64,000 nt of DNA from Clusia tigrina (Eukaryota; Arthropoda; Insecta; Diptera; Clusiidae), in assembly GCA_920105625.2 (NCBI GenBank), contig OV050033.1:87856280-87920279 (forward strand), read 5' to 3'. A program made the translations under genes and the position numbers. The stretch's first letter is position 1, and every line of letters starts with the position of its first letter. The notes below the pieces were generated by a model. That model was not told the origin of the DNA. It did no database searches and saw only the letters and a program-made list of their open reading frames with translations. This document shows, one piece after another, positions 1 to 12,004 of the stretch.

Positions 1-122
1 TGGGGGGTCTGCTGCCTTCTCTATGCCTATATCTACCCCTATCTGCCTCAGTCGGCGTCTCAGTCGGCGTCGCAGCCTCTGTCAGTATCTCTGTAAGCGT
101 CTCAGTTGCTGCCGCTGTCGAT
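1..122 (+). repeat. reference satellite monomer
   Basis: A convenient representative unit. It has a T-G6-tct start, a C/T-rich unique half (about bases 8-48), two dodecamers (about 49-72), a 10-bp and a 12-bp degenerate relative (cagcctctgt; cagtatctctgt here, usually cagcgtctctgt), then a ctcagttgctgccgctgtcg tail that leads into the next G-tract at 123. The period is not a multiple of three, so any reading frame rotates at each monomer. Confidence 0.9.
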
Positions 123-949
123 TGGGGGGTCTGCTGCCTCCTCTATGCCTATGTCTACCCTTATCTGCCCCAGTCGGCGTCTCAGTCAGCGTCGCAGCCT
201 CTGTCAGCCTCTATGAATGCGTCTCAGTCGCTGCCGCTGTCGATTGGGGGGTATCCTGCCTTCTCTATGCGTATATCTACACCTATCTGCCTCAGTCGAC
301 GCCTCAGTTGGCGTCGCAGCCTCTATCAGCGTCTCTGTAGGCGTCTCAGTAGCTGCCGCTGTCGATTGAGGGGTCTGCTGCCTTCTCTATGCCTATATCT
401 ACCCCTATCTGTTTCAGTCGGCATCTCAGTCGGCGTCGCAGCCTTTGTAAGCGTCTCTGTAGGCGTCTCAGTAGCTGCCGCTGTCGATTGGGGGGTCTGC
501 TGCCTTCTCTATGCCTATATCTACCCCTATCTGCCTCAATCGGCGTCTTAGTCAGCTTCGCAGCCTCTGTCAGCGTCTCTGTAGGCGTCTCAGTTGTTGC
601 CGCTGTCGATTGGTGGGTCTGCTGCCTTCTCTATGCCAATATCTACCCCTATCTTCCTCAGTCGGCATCTCAGTCGGCGTCGCAGCCTCTGTCTGCGTCT
701 CTGTAGGCGTCTCAGTCGCTGCCGCTGTCGATTGGGGGGTCTGCTGCCTTCTCTATGCCTATATCTACCCCTATCTGCCTCAGTCGGCAACTCAGTCGGC
801 GTCGCAGCCTCTGTCAGCGGCGCAGCCTCTGTCAGCGTCTCTGTAGGCGCCTCAGTCGCTGCCGCTGTCGATTGGGGGGTCTGCTGCCTTCTCTATGCCT
901 ATATCTACCCCTATCTGCCTCAGTCGGCATCTCAGTCGGCGTCGCAGCC
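1..949 (+). repeat. higher-order block A, copy 1 (offset 6388)
   Basis: This ~0.95-kb run of about eight variant monomers reappears almost unchanged at 6389-7337. Shared diagnostic variants include cctcctctatgcctatgtc, the ggggggtatcctgcc G-tract, cctttgtaagcgtctc, and the 140-bp monomer carrying cagcggcgcagcc. The copies part near 949/7337, where the second has cctcttgtcagc. The true left end lies outside the window. Confidence 0.85.
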
Positions 950-2388
950 TCTATCAGCGTCTCTGTAGGCGTCTCAGTCGTTGCCGCTGTCAATTGGGGG
1001 GTCTGCTGCCTTCTCTATGCCTATATCTACCCCTATCTGCCTCAGTCGGCGTCGCAGCCTCTATCAGCGTCTCTGTAGGCGTCTCAGTCGCTGCCGCTGT
1101 CGATTGGGGGGTCTGCTGCCTTCTCTATGCCTATATATACCCCTATCTGCCTCAGTCGGCATCTCAGTCGGCGTCGCAGCCTCTGTCAGCGTCTCTGTAG
1201 GCGTCTCATTGGTTGCCGCTGTCGATTGAGGTGTCTGCTGGCTTCTCTATGCCTATATCTGCCCCTACGCGCCTCAGTCGGCGTCACAGGCGGCTTCGCA
1301 GCCTCTGTCAGCGTCTCTGTAGGCGTCTCAGTCGCTGCCGCTGTCAATTGGTTGGTCTGCTGCCTTCTCTATGCCAATATCTACCCTTATCTGCCTCAGT
1401 CGGCGTCGCAGCCTCTGTCAGCGTCTCTGAATGCGTCTCAGTCGCTGCCGCTGTCGATTGGGGGTCTGATGCCTACTCTATGCCTATATCTACCCATATC
1501 TGCCTAAGTCGGCGTCTCAGTCGGCGTCTTAGTCGGCGTCGCAGCCTCTGTCAGCGTCTCTGTAGGCGTCTCTGTTGTTGCCGCTGTCGATTGGGGGTCT
1601 GCTACCTTCTCTATGCCTATGTCAACCCCTCTCTGCCTCAGTCGGCGTCTCAGTCGGCGTCGCAGCCTCTGTCAGCGTCTCTGTAGGCGTCTCAGTCGCT
1701 GCCGCTGTCGATTGGGGGTCTGCTGCCTTCTCTATGCCTATATCTACCCCTATCTGAGTCAGTCGGCGTCTCAGTCGGCGTCGCAGCCTCTGTCAGCGTC
1801 TCTGTAGGCGTCTCAGTTGCTGCCGCTGACGATTGGTGGGTCTGCTGCCTCCTCTACTCTCAGCATATCTGTGGGCGGCTCAGTAGCTTCCGCTGTCGAT
1901 TGGGGGGTCTGATGCCTTCTCTATGCCTATATATACCCCTATCTGCCTCAGTCGGCGTCGCAGCCTCTGTCCGCGTTTATGTAGGTGTCTCAGTCGCTAC
2001 CGCTCTCGATTGAGGAGTCGGCTGCCTTCTCTATGCCTATATCTACCCCTATCTGCCTCAGTCGGCGTCTCAGCCTCTGTCAGAGTCTCTGTAGGCATTT
2101 CAGTTGTTGCCGCTGTCGACGGAGGAGTCTGCTGCCTTCTCTATGCCTATATCTACCCCTATCTGTTTCAGTCGGCACCTCAGTCTTCGTCTCAGCCTCT
2201 GTCAGAGTCTCTGTAGGCATCTCAGTCGCTGCCGCTATCGATTGGGGGGTCTGCTGCCTTCTCTATGGCTATATGTACCCCTATGTGCCTCTGTCGGCGC
2301 CTCAGTTGGCGTCGCAGCCTCTGTCAGCGTCTCTGTAGGCGTCTCAGTCGCTGCCGCTGTCGATTGGGGGGTCTGCTGCCTTCTCTAT
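930..2388 (+). repeat. higher-order block B, copy 1 (offset 2089)
   Basis: About 1.46 kb (about 12 monomers) repeated at 3019-4477 with an exact offset of 2089 bp. It contains the 110-bp monomers near 1.0-1.1 kb, the cacaggcggcttcgcag variant near 1290, the shortened fusion monomer at about 1840-1900 (cctctactctcagcatatc), and the cagtcttcgtctcagcc variant near 2180. These act as unambiguous markers. Confidence 0.85.
1837..1910 (+). repeat. shortened fusion monomer
   Basis: The unit jumps from cctcctcta straight to ctctcagcatatctgtggg, missing the tatctaccc-to-dodecamer part of two different monomer types. The same junction occurs near 3945 and 10328, so it was carried along by block duplication and is a good marker for block history. 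Confidence 0.85.
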
Positions 2389-4272
2389 GCCAATATCTAC
2401 CCTTATCTGCCTCAGTCGGCGTCGCAGCCTCTGTCAGCGTCTCTGAATGCGTCTCAGTCGCTGCCGCTGTCGATTGGGGGTCTGATGCCTTCTCTATGCC
2501 TATATCTACACATATCTGCCTCAGTCGGCGTCTCAGTCGGCGTCTCAGTCGGCATCGCAGTCATTGTCAGCGTCTATGTAGGCATCTCAGTCGCTGCCGC
2601 TGTCGATTATGGGGTCTGCTTCCTTCTCTATGCCAATATCTACCCTTATCTGCCTCAGTCATCGTCTCAGTCGGCGTCGCAGCCTCTGTCAGCGTCTCTT
2701 TAGGCGTCTCAGTCGCTGCCGCTGTCGATTGGGGGGGTCTGCTGCCTTCTCTATGTCAATATCTACCCGTATCTGCCTCAGTCTTCGTCTCAGCCTCTGT
2801 CAGAGTCTCTGTAGGCATCTCAGTCGCTGCCGCTGTCGATTGGGGGGTCTGCTGCCTTCTCTATGCCTATATCTACCCCTATCTGTTTCAGTCGGCATCT
2901 CAGTCGGCGTCGCAGCCTTTGTAAGCGTCTCTGTAGGCGTCTCAGTAGCTGCCGCTGTCGATTGGGGGTCTGCTGCATTCTCTATGCCTATATCTACCCC
3001 TATCTGCCTCAGTCGGCGTCTCAGTCGGCGTCGCAGCCTCTATCAGCGTCTCTGTAGGCGTCTCAGTCGTTGCCGCTGTCAATTGGGGGGTCTGCTGCCT
3101 TCTCTATGCCTATATCTACCCCTATCTGCCTCAGTCGGCGTCGCAGCCTCTATCAGCGTCTCTGTAGGCGTCTCAGTCGCTGCCGCTGTCGATTGGGGGG
3201 TCTGCTGCCTTCTCTATGCCTATATATACCCCTATCTGCCTCAGTCGGTATCTCAGTCGGCGTCGCAGCCTCTGTCAGCGTCTCTGTAGGCGTCTCATTG
3301 GTTGCCGCTGTCGATTGAGGTGTCTGCTGGCTTCTCTATGCCTATATCTGCCCCTACGCGCCTCAGTCGGCGTCACAGGCGGCTTCGCAGCCTCTGTCAG
3401 CGTCTCTGTAGGCGTCTCAGTCGCTGCCGCTGTCAATTGGTTGGTCTGCTGCCTTCTCTATGCCAATATCTACCCTTATCTGCCTCAGTCGGCGTCGCAG
3501 CCTCTGTCAGCGTCTCTGAATGCGTCTCAGTCGCTGCCGCTGTCGATTGGGGGTCTGATGCCTACTCTATGCCTATATCTACCCATATCTGCCTAAGTCG
3601 GCGTCTCAGTCGGCGTCTTAGTCGGCGTCGCAGCCTCTGTCAGCGTCTCTGTAGGCGTCTCTGTTGTTGCCGCTGTCGATTGGGGGTCTGCTACCTTCTC
3701 TATGCCTATGTCAACCCCTATCTGCCTCAGTCGGCGTCTCAGTCGGCGTCGCAGCCTCTGTCAGCGTCTCTGTAGGCGTCTCAGTCGCTGCCGCTGTCGA
3801 TTGGGGGTCTGCTGCCTTCTCTATGCCTATATCTACCCCTATCTGAGTCAGTCGGCGTCTCAGTCGGCGTCGCAGCCTCTGTCAGCATCTCTGTAAGCGT
3901 CTCAGTTGCTGCCGCTGACGATTGGTGGGTCTGCTGCCTCCTCTACTCTCAGCATATCTGTGGGCGGCTCAGTAGCTTCCGCTGTCGATTGGGGGGTCTG
4001 ATGCCTTCTCTATGCCTATATATACCCCTATCTGCCTCAGTCGGCGTCGCAGCCTCTGTCCGCGTTTATGTAGGTGTCTCAGTCGCTACCGCTCTCGATT
4101 GAGGAGTCGGCTGCCTTCTCTATGCCTATATCTACCCCTATCTGCCTCAGTCGGCGTCTCAGCCTCTGTCAGAGTCTCTGTAGGCATTTCAGTTGTTGCC
4201 GCTGTCGACGGAGGAGTCTGCTGCCTTCTCTATGCCTATATCTACCCCTATCTGTTTCAGTCGGCACCTCAG
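2377..4272 (+). repeat. higher-order block C, copy 1 (offset 6384)
   Basis: About 1.9 kb found again at 8761-10656 with a constant 6384-bp offset. It starts in monomers with ctctgaatgcg and runs through the cagccattgtcagc/cattgtcatc-like monomers and all of block B's diagnostic variants. Its right edge is near 4272, where this copy has cagtcttcgtctcagcc and the partner has cagtcagcgtcgcagcc. Confidence 0.82.
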
Positions 4273-4477
4273 TCTTCGTCTCAGCCTCTGTCAGAGTCTC
4301 TGTAGGCATCTCAGTCGCTGCCGCTATCGATTGGGGGGTCTGCTGCCTTCTCTATGGCTATATGTACCCCTATGTGCCTCTGTCGGCGCCTCAGTTGGCG
4401 TCGCAGCCTCTGTCAGCGTCTCTGTAGGCGTCTCAGTCGCTGCCGCTGTCGATTGGGGGGTCTGCTGCCTTCTCTAT
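3019..4477 (+). repeat. higher-order block B, copy 2 (offset 2089)
   Basis: Partner of 930-2388 at constant offset, differing at scattered single bases (cggtatctc for cggcatctc near 3247; cccctatctgcc for cccctctctgcc near 3716; cagcatctctgtaag for cagcgtctctgtagg near 3890). A third version of much of this block lies at 9403-10656, so this copy belongs to both the 2.09-kb and the 6.38-kb arrangements. Confidence 0.85.
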
Positions 4478-6388
4478 GCCTATATCTACCCCTATCTGCC
4501 TCAGTCAGCGTCTCAGTCGGCGTCGCAGCCTCTATCAGCGTCTTTGTAGGCGTCTCAGTCGCTGCCGCTGTCGATTGTGGGGTCTGCTGCCTGCTCTATG
4601 CCTATATCTACCCCTATCTGTTCCAGTCGGCATCTCAGTCGGCGTCGCAGCCTCTGACAGCGTCTCTGTAGGCGTCTCAGTCGCTGCCGCTGTCGATTGG
4701 GGGGTATCCTGCCTTCTCTATGCGTATATCTACACCTATCTGCCTCAGTCGGCGTCTCAGTCGGCGTCGCAACCTCTGTCAGCGTCTCTGTAGGCGTCTC
4801 ATTTATTGCCGCTGTCGATTGAGGTGTCTGCTGGCTTCTCTATGCCTATATCTACCCCTACGCGCCTCAGTCGGCGTCACAGGCGGCTTCGCAGCCTCTG
4901 TCAGCGTATCTGTAGGCGTTTCAGTCGCTGCCGCTGTCGATTGGTGGGTCTGCTGCATTCTCTATGCCAATATCTACCCTTATCTGCCTCAGTCGGCGTC
5001 GCAGCCTCTGTCAGCGTCTCTGAATGCGTCTCAGTCGCTGCCGCTGTCGATTGGGGGGTCTGATGTCTTCTCTATGCCAATATCTACCCATACCTGCCTC
5101 AGTCGGCGTCTCAGTCGGCGTCTCAGTCGGCATCGCAGCCATTGTCAGCATCTATGTAGGCATCTCAGTCGCTGCCGCTGTCGATTGTGGGGGTCTGCTG
5201 CCTTCTCTATGCCTATATCTACCCCTACCTGCCTCAGTTGGCATCTCAGTCGGCGTCGCAGCCTCTGTCAGCGTCTCTGTATGCGTCTCATTTGTTGCCG
5301 CTGTCGATTGAGGTGTCTGCTGGCTTCTCTATGCCTATGTCTACCCCTCTCTGCCTCAGTCGGCGTCTCCGTCGGCGTCGCAGCATCTGTCAGCGTCGCA
5401 GCCTCTGTCAGCGTCTCTGTAGGCGTCTCAGTCGCTGCCACCGTCGATGGGGGGGTCTGCTGCATTCTCTATGCCAATATCTATCCCTATCTGCCTAATT
5501 CGGCGTCGCAGCCTCTGTCAGCGTCTCTGTAGGCGTCTCAGTCGCTGCCGCTGTCGATTGGTGGGTCTGCTGCCTTCTCTATGCCTATATCTACCCCTAC
5601 GCGACTCAGTCGGCGTCACAGTCGGCTTCGCAGCCTCTGTCAGCGTCTCTGTAGGCGTCTCAGTCGCTGCCGCTGTCGATTGGTGGGTCTGTTGCCTTCT
5701 CTATGCCTATGTCAACCCCTCTCTGCCTCAGTCGGCGTCTTAGTCGGCGTCGCAGCCTCTGTCAGCGTCTCTGTAGGCGTCTCAGTTGTTGCCGCTGTCG
5801 ATTGGGGGTCTGCTGCCTTCTCTATGCCTATGTCAACCCCTCTCTGCCTGAGTCGGCGTCTTAGTCGGCGTCGCAGCCTCTGTCAGCGTCTCTGTAGGCG
5901 TCTCAGTCGCTGCCGCTGTCGATTGGGGGGTCTGCTGCCTTCTCTATGGCTATATCTACCCTTATCCGCATCAGTCTGCGTCGCAACCTCTATCAGCGTC
6001 TCTGTAGGCGTCTCAGTCGCTGCCGCTGTCGATTGAGGGGTCTGCTGCCTTCTCTATGCTTACATCTACCCCTATCTGTTTCAGTCGGCATCTCAGTCGG
6101 CGTCGCAGCCTCTGTCAGCGTCTCTGTAGGTGTCTCAGTTGTTGCCGCTGTCGATTGAGGAGTCTGCTGCCTTCTCTATGCCTATATCTACCTCTATCTG
6201 TTTCAGTCGGCACCTCAGTCAGCGTCGCAGCCTCTGTCAGCGTCTCTGTAAGTGTCTCAGTCGCTGCCGCTGTTGATTGGGGGAGTCTGCTGCCTTCTCT
6301 ATGCCAATATCTACCCCTATCTGCCTTAGTCGGCATCGCAGCCTCTGTCCGCGTTTATGTAGGTGTCTCAGTCGCTACCGCTCTCGAT

Positions 6389-7337
6389 TGGGGGGTCTGC
6401 TGCCTTCTCTATGCCTATATCTACCCCTATCTGCCTCAGTCGGCGTCTCAGTCGGCGTCGCAGCCTCTGTCAGTATCTCTGTAAGCGTCTCAGTTGCTGC
6501 CGCTGTCGATTGGGGGGTCTGCTGCCTCCTCTATGCCTATGTCTACCCTTATCTGCCCCAGTCGGCGTCTCAGTCAGCGTCGCAGCCTCTGTCAGCCTCT
6601 ATGAATGCGTCTCAGTCGCTGCCGCTGTCGATTGGGGGGTATCCTGCCTTCTCTATGCGTATATCTACACCTATCTGCCTCAGTCGACGCCTCAGTTGGC
6701 GTCGCAGCCTCTATCAGCGTCTCTGTAGGCGTCTCAGTAGCTGCCGCTGTCGATTGAGGGGTCTGCTGCCTTCTCTATGCCTATATCTACCCCTATCTGT
6801 TTCAGTCGGCATCTCAGTCGGCGTCGCAGCCTTTGTAAGCGTCTCTGTAGGCGTCTCAGTAGCTGCCGCTGTCGATTGGGGGGTCTGCTGCATTCTCTAT
6901 GCCTATATCTACCCCTATCTGCCTCAATCGGCGTCTTAGTCAGCTTCGCAGCCTCTGTCAGCGTCTCTGTAGGCGTCTCAGTTGTTGCCGCTGTCGATTG
7001 GTGGGTCTGCTGCCTTCTCTATGCCAATATCTACCCCTATCTTCCTCAGTCGGCATCTCAGTCGGCGTCGCAGCCTCTGTCTGCGTCTCTGTAGGCGTCT
7101 CAGTCGCCGCCGCTGTCGATTGGGGGGTCTGCTGCCTTCTCTATGCCTATATCTACCCCTATCTGCCTCAGTCGGCAACTCAGTCGGCGTCGCAGCCTCT
7201 GTCAGCGGCGCAGCCTCTGTCAGCGTCTCTGTAGGCGCCTCAGTCGCTGCCGCTGTCGATTGGGGGGTCTGCTGCCTTCTCTATGCCTATATCTACCCCT
7301 ATCTGCCTCAGTCGGCATCTCAGTCGGCGTCGCAGCC
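6389..7337 (+). repeat. higher-order block A, copy 2 (offset 6388)
   Basis: Partner of 1-949 with only scattered substitutions, for example ctgcattctc for ctgccttctc near 6890 and tcgccgccgctg for tcgctgccgctg near 7107. The block shows that amplification units are much larger than one monomer. Confidence 0.85.
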
Positions 7338-8499
7338 TCTTGTCAGCGTCTCTGTAGGCATCTCAGTCGCTGCCGTTGTCGATTGGTGGGTCTGCTGCGT
7401 TCTCTATGGCTATTTCTACCCCTATCCGCATCAGTCGACGTCGCAGCCTCTCTCAGCGTCTCTGTAGGCGTCTCAGTACCTGCCGCTGTCGATTGGGGGG
7501 TCTGCTAAATTCTCTATGCCTATGTCTACCCCTGTCTGCCTCAGTCGGCGTCTCAGTCGGCGTCGCAGCATCTGTCAGCGTCGCAGCCTCTGTCACCATC
7601 TCTGTAGGCGTCTCAGTCGCTGCCGCTGTCGATTGGGGGGTCTGCTGCCTTCTCTATGCCAATATCTACCCTTATCTGCCTCAGTCGGCGTCTCAGTCGG
7701 CGTCGAAGCCTCTGTCAGCGTCTCTGAATGCGTCTCAGTCGCTGCCGCTGTCGATTAGGGGGCTGCTGCCTTCTCTATGGCTATATCTACCCCTATCCGC
7801 ATCAGTCGGCGTCGCACCCTCTCTCAGCATATCTGTGGGCGTCTCAGTAGCTTCCGCTGTCAATTGGGGGGTCTGATGCCTTCTCTATGCCTATATATAC
7901 CCCTATCTGCCTCAGTCGGCGTCGCAGCATCTGTCAGCGTCTCTGTAGGCGTCTCAGTCGCTGCCGCCTTCAATGGGGGGGGGTCTGCTGCATTCTCTAT
8001 GCCAATATCTACCCCTATCTGCCTCAGTCGGCAACTCAGTCGGCGTCGCAGCCTCTATCAACATCTCTGTAGGCGTCTCAGTTGTTGCCGCTGTCGATTG
8101 GTGGGTCTGCTGCCTTCTCTATGCCTATATCTACCCCTACGCGCCTCAGACGGCGTCACAGTCGGTTTCGCAGCCTCTGTCAGCGTCTCTGTAGGCGTCT
8201 CAGTCGCTGCCGCTGTCGATTGGTGGGTCTGCTGCCTTCTCTATGCCAATATCTACCCCTATCTTCCTCAGTCGGCAACTCAGTTGGCGTCGCAGCCTCT
8301 GTCAGCGGCGCAGCCTCTGTCAGCGTCTCTGTAGGCGCCTCAGTCGCTGCCGTTGTCGATTGGTGGGTCTGCTGCGTTCTCTATGGCTATTTCTACCCCT
8401 GTCTGCCTCAGTCGGCGTCTCATTCGGCGTGGCAGCATCTGTCAGCGTCGCAGCCTCTGTCAGCATCTCTGTAGGCGTCTCAGTCGCTGCCGCTGTCGA

Positions 8500-9600
8500 T
8501 TGGGGGTCTGCTGCCTTCTCTATGCCAATATCTACCCTTATCTGCCTCAGTCGGCGTCTCAGTCGGCGTCGAAGCCTCTGTCAGCGTCTCTGAATGCGTC
8601 TCAGTCGCTGCCGCTGTCGATTGGGGGGGGGGCTCTGCTGCTTTCTCTATGCCAATATCTACCTTTATCTGCCTCAGTCATCGTCTCAGTCGGCGTCGCA
8701 GCCTCTGTCAGCGTCTCTTTAGGCGTCTCAGTCGCTGCCGCTGTCGATTGGTGGGTCTGCTGCCTTCTCTATGCCAATATCTACCCTTATCTGCCTCAGT
8801 CGGCGTCGCAGCCTCTGTCAGCGTCTCTGAATGCGTCTCAGTCGCTGCCGCTGTCGATTGGGGGTCTGATGCCTTCTCTATGCCTATATCTACACATATC
8901 TGCCTCAGTCGGCGTCTCAGCCGGCGTCTCAGTCGGCATCGCAGCCATTGTCAGCGTCTATGTAGGCATCTCAGTCGCTGCCGCTGTCGATTATGGGGTC
9001 TGCTTCCTTCTCTATGCCAATATCTACCCTTATCTGCCTCAGTCATCGTCTCAGTCGGCGTCGCAGCCTCTGTCAGCGTCTCTTTAGGCGTCTCAGTCGC
9101 TGCCGCTGTCGATTGGGGGGGTCTGCTGCCTTCTCTATGTCAATATCTACCCGTATCTGCCTCAGTCTTCGTCTCAGCCTCTGTCAGAGTCTCTGTAGGC
9201 ATCTCAGTCGCTGCCGCTGTCGATTGAGGGGTCTGCTGCCTTCTCTATGCCTATATCTACCCCTATCTGTTTCAGTCGGCATCTCAGTCGGCGTCGCAGC
9301 CTTTGTAAGCGTCTCTGTAGGCGTCTCAGTAGCTGCCGCTGTCGATTGGGGGTCTGCTGCATTCTCTATGCCTATATCTACCCCTATCTGCCTCAGTCGG
9401 CGTCTCAGTCGGCGTCGCAGCCTCTATCAGCGTCTCTGTAGGCGTCTCAGTCGTTGCCGCTGTCAATTGGGGGGTCTGCTGCCTTCTCTATGCCTATATC
9501 TACCCCTATCTGCCTCAGTCGGCGTCGCAGCCTCTATCAGCGTCTCTGTAGGCGTCTCAGTCGCTGCCGCTGTCGATTGGGGGGTCTGCTGCCTTCTCTA
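8500..9600 (+). repeat. higher-order block D, copy 1 (offset 4641)
   Basis: About 1.1 kb found again near 13141-14241 at a constant offset of 4641 bp. Markers are the very long G-tract followed by gctctgctg (about 8623 and 13265), the cctcagtcatcgtctcag monomers, gattatggggtctgcttcc, and cccgtatctgcctcagtc. Both edges are approximate. Confidence 0.75.
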
Positions 9601-10656
9601 TGCCTATATCTACCCCTATCTGCCTCAGTCGGCATCTCAGTCGGCGTCGCAGCCTCTGTCAGCGTCTCTGTAGGCGTCTCATTTGTTGCCGCTGTCGATT
9701 GAGGTGTCTGCTGGCTTCTCTATGCCTATATCTGCCCCTACGCGCCTCAGTCGGCGTCACAGGCGGCTTCGCAGCCTCTGTCAGCGTCTCTGTAGGCGTC
9801 TCAGTCGCTGCCGCTGTCAATTGGTTGGTCTGCTGCCTTCTCTATGCCAATATCTACCCTTATCTGCCTCAGTCGGCGTCGCAGCCTCTGTCAGCGTCTC
9901 TGAATGCGTCTCAGTCGCTGCCGCTGTCGATTGGGGGTCTGATGCCTACTCTATGCCTATATCTACCCATATCTGCCTAAGTCGGCGTCTCAGTCGGCGT
10001 CTTAGTCGGCGTCGCAGCCTCTGTCAGCGTCTCTGTAGGCGTCTCTGTTGTTGCCGCTGTCGATTGGGGGTCTGCTACCTTCTCTATGCCTATGTCAACC
10101 CCTCTCTGCCTCAGTCGGCGTCTCAGTCGGCGTCGCAGCCTCTGTCAGCGTCTCTGTAGGCGTCTCAGTCGCTGCCGCTGTCGATTGGGGGTCTGCTGCC
10201 TTCTCTATGCCTATATCTACCCCTATCTGAGTCAGTCGGCGTCTCAGTCGGCGTCGCAGCCTCTGTCAGCATCTCTGTAAGCGTCTCAGTTGCTGCCGCT
10301 GACGATTGGTGGGTCTGCTGCCTCCTCTACTCTCAGCATATCTGTGGGCGGCTCAGTAGCTTCCGCTGTCGATTGGGGGGTCTGATGCCTTCTCTATGCC
10401 TATATATACCCCTATCTGCCTCAGTCGGCGTCGCAGCCTCTGTCCGCGTTTATGTAGGTGTCTCAGTCGCTACCGCTCTCGATTGAGGAGTCGGCTGCCT
10501 TCTCTATGCCTATATCTACCCCTATCTGCCTCAGTCGGCGTCTCAGCCTCTGTCAGAGTCTCTGTAGGCATTTCAGTTGTTGCCGCTGTCGACGGAGGAG
10601 TCTGCTGCCTTCTCTATGCCTATATCTACCCCTATCTGTTTCAGTCGGCACCTCAG
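8761..10656 (+). repeat. higher-order block C, copy 2 (offset 6384)
   Basis: Partner of 2377-4272. The near-equal offsets of block A (6388) and block C (6384) suggest one ~6.4-kb unit (about 52 monomers), parts of which were later replaced, since the sequence between the two blocks does not align as well. Confidence 0.82.
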
Positions 10657-12004
10657 TCAGCGTCGCAGCCTCTGTCAGCGTCTCTGTAAGTGTCAAAGTC
10701 GCTGCCGCTGTTGATTGGGGGGGTCTGCTGCCTTCTCTATGCCAATATCTACCCCTATCTGCCTCAGTCGGCGTCTCAGTCGGCGTCGCAGCCTCTGTCA
10801 GCATCTCTGTAAGCGTCTCAGTTGCTGCCGCTATCGATTGGGGGGTCTGCTACCTCCTCTATGCCTATGTCTACCCTTATCTGCCCCAGTCGGCGTCTCA
10901 GTCAGCGTCGCAGCCTCTGTCAGCCTCTATGAATGCGTCTCAGTCGCTGCCGCTGTCGATTGGGGGGTCTCCTGCCTTCTCTATGCGTATATCTACACCT
11001 ATCTGCCTCAGTCGGCGCCTCAGTTGGCGACGCAGCCTCTATCAGCGTCTCTGTAGGCGTCTCAGTCGCTGCCGCTGTCGATTGAGGGGTCTGCTGCCGT
11101 CTCTATGCCTATATCTACCCCTATCTGTTTCAGTAGGCATCTCAGTCGGCGTCGCAGCCTTTGTAAGCGTCTCTGTAGGCGTCTCAGTAGCTGCCGCTGT
11201 CGATTGGGGGTCTGCTGCATTCTCTATGCCTATATCTACCCCTATCTGCCTCAGTCGGCGTCTCAGTCGCCGTCGCAGCCTCTGTCAGCGTCTCCGTAGG
11301 CGTCTCAGTTGTTGCCGCTGTCGATTGGGGGTCTGCTGCATTCTCTATGCCTATATCTACCCCTATCTGCCTCAGTCGGCGTCTCAGTCGGCGTCGCAGC
11401 CTCTGTCAGCGTCTCTGTAGGCGTCTCAGTCGCTGCCGCTGTCGATTAGGGGGTCTGCTGCCTTCTCTATGCCTATATCTACCCCTATCTGCCTCAGTCG
11501 GCGTCTCAGTCGGCGTCGCAGCCTCTATCAGCGTCTCTGTAGGCGTCTCAGTCGCTGCCGTTGTCGATTGGGGGGTCTGCTGCCTTCTCTATGCCTATAT
11601 CTACCCCTATCTGCCTCAGTCGGCGTCTCAGTCGGCGTCGCAGCCTCTGTCAGCGTCTCTGTAGGCGTTTCATTTGTTGCCGCTGTCGATTGAGGTGTCT
11701 GCTGGCTTCTCTATGCCTATATCTACCCCTACGCGCCTCAGTCGGCGTCACAGGCGGCTTCGCAGCCTCTGTCAGCGTCTCTGTAGGCGTCTCAGTCGCT
11801 GCCGCTGTCGATTGGTGGGTCTGCTGCCTTCTCTATGCCAATATCTACCCTTATCTGCCTCAGTCGGCGTCGCAGCCTCTGTCAGCGTCTCTGAATGCGT
11901 CTCAATGGCTGCCGCTGTCGATTGGGGGGGTCTGATGCCTTCTCTATGCCTATATCTACCCATATCTGCCTAAGTCGGCGTCTCAGTCGGCATCGCAGCC
12001 ATTG

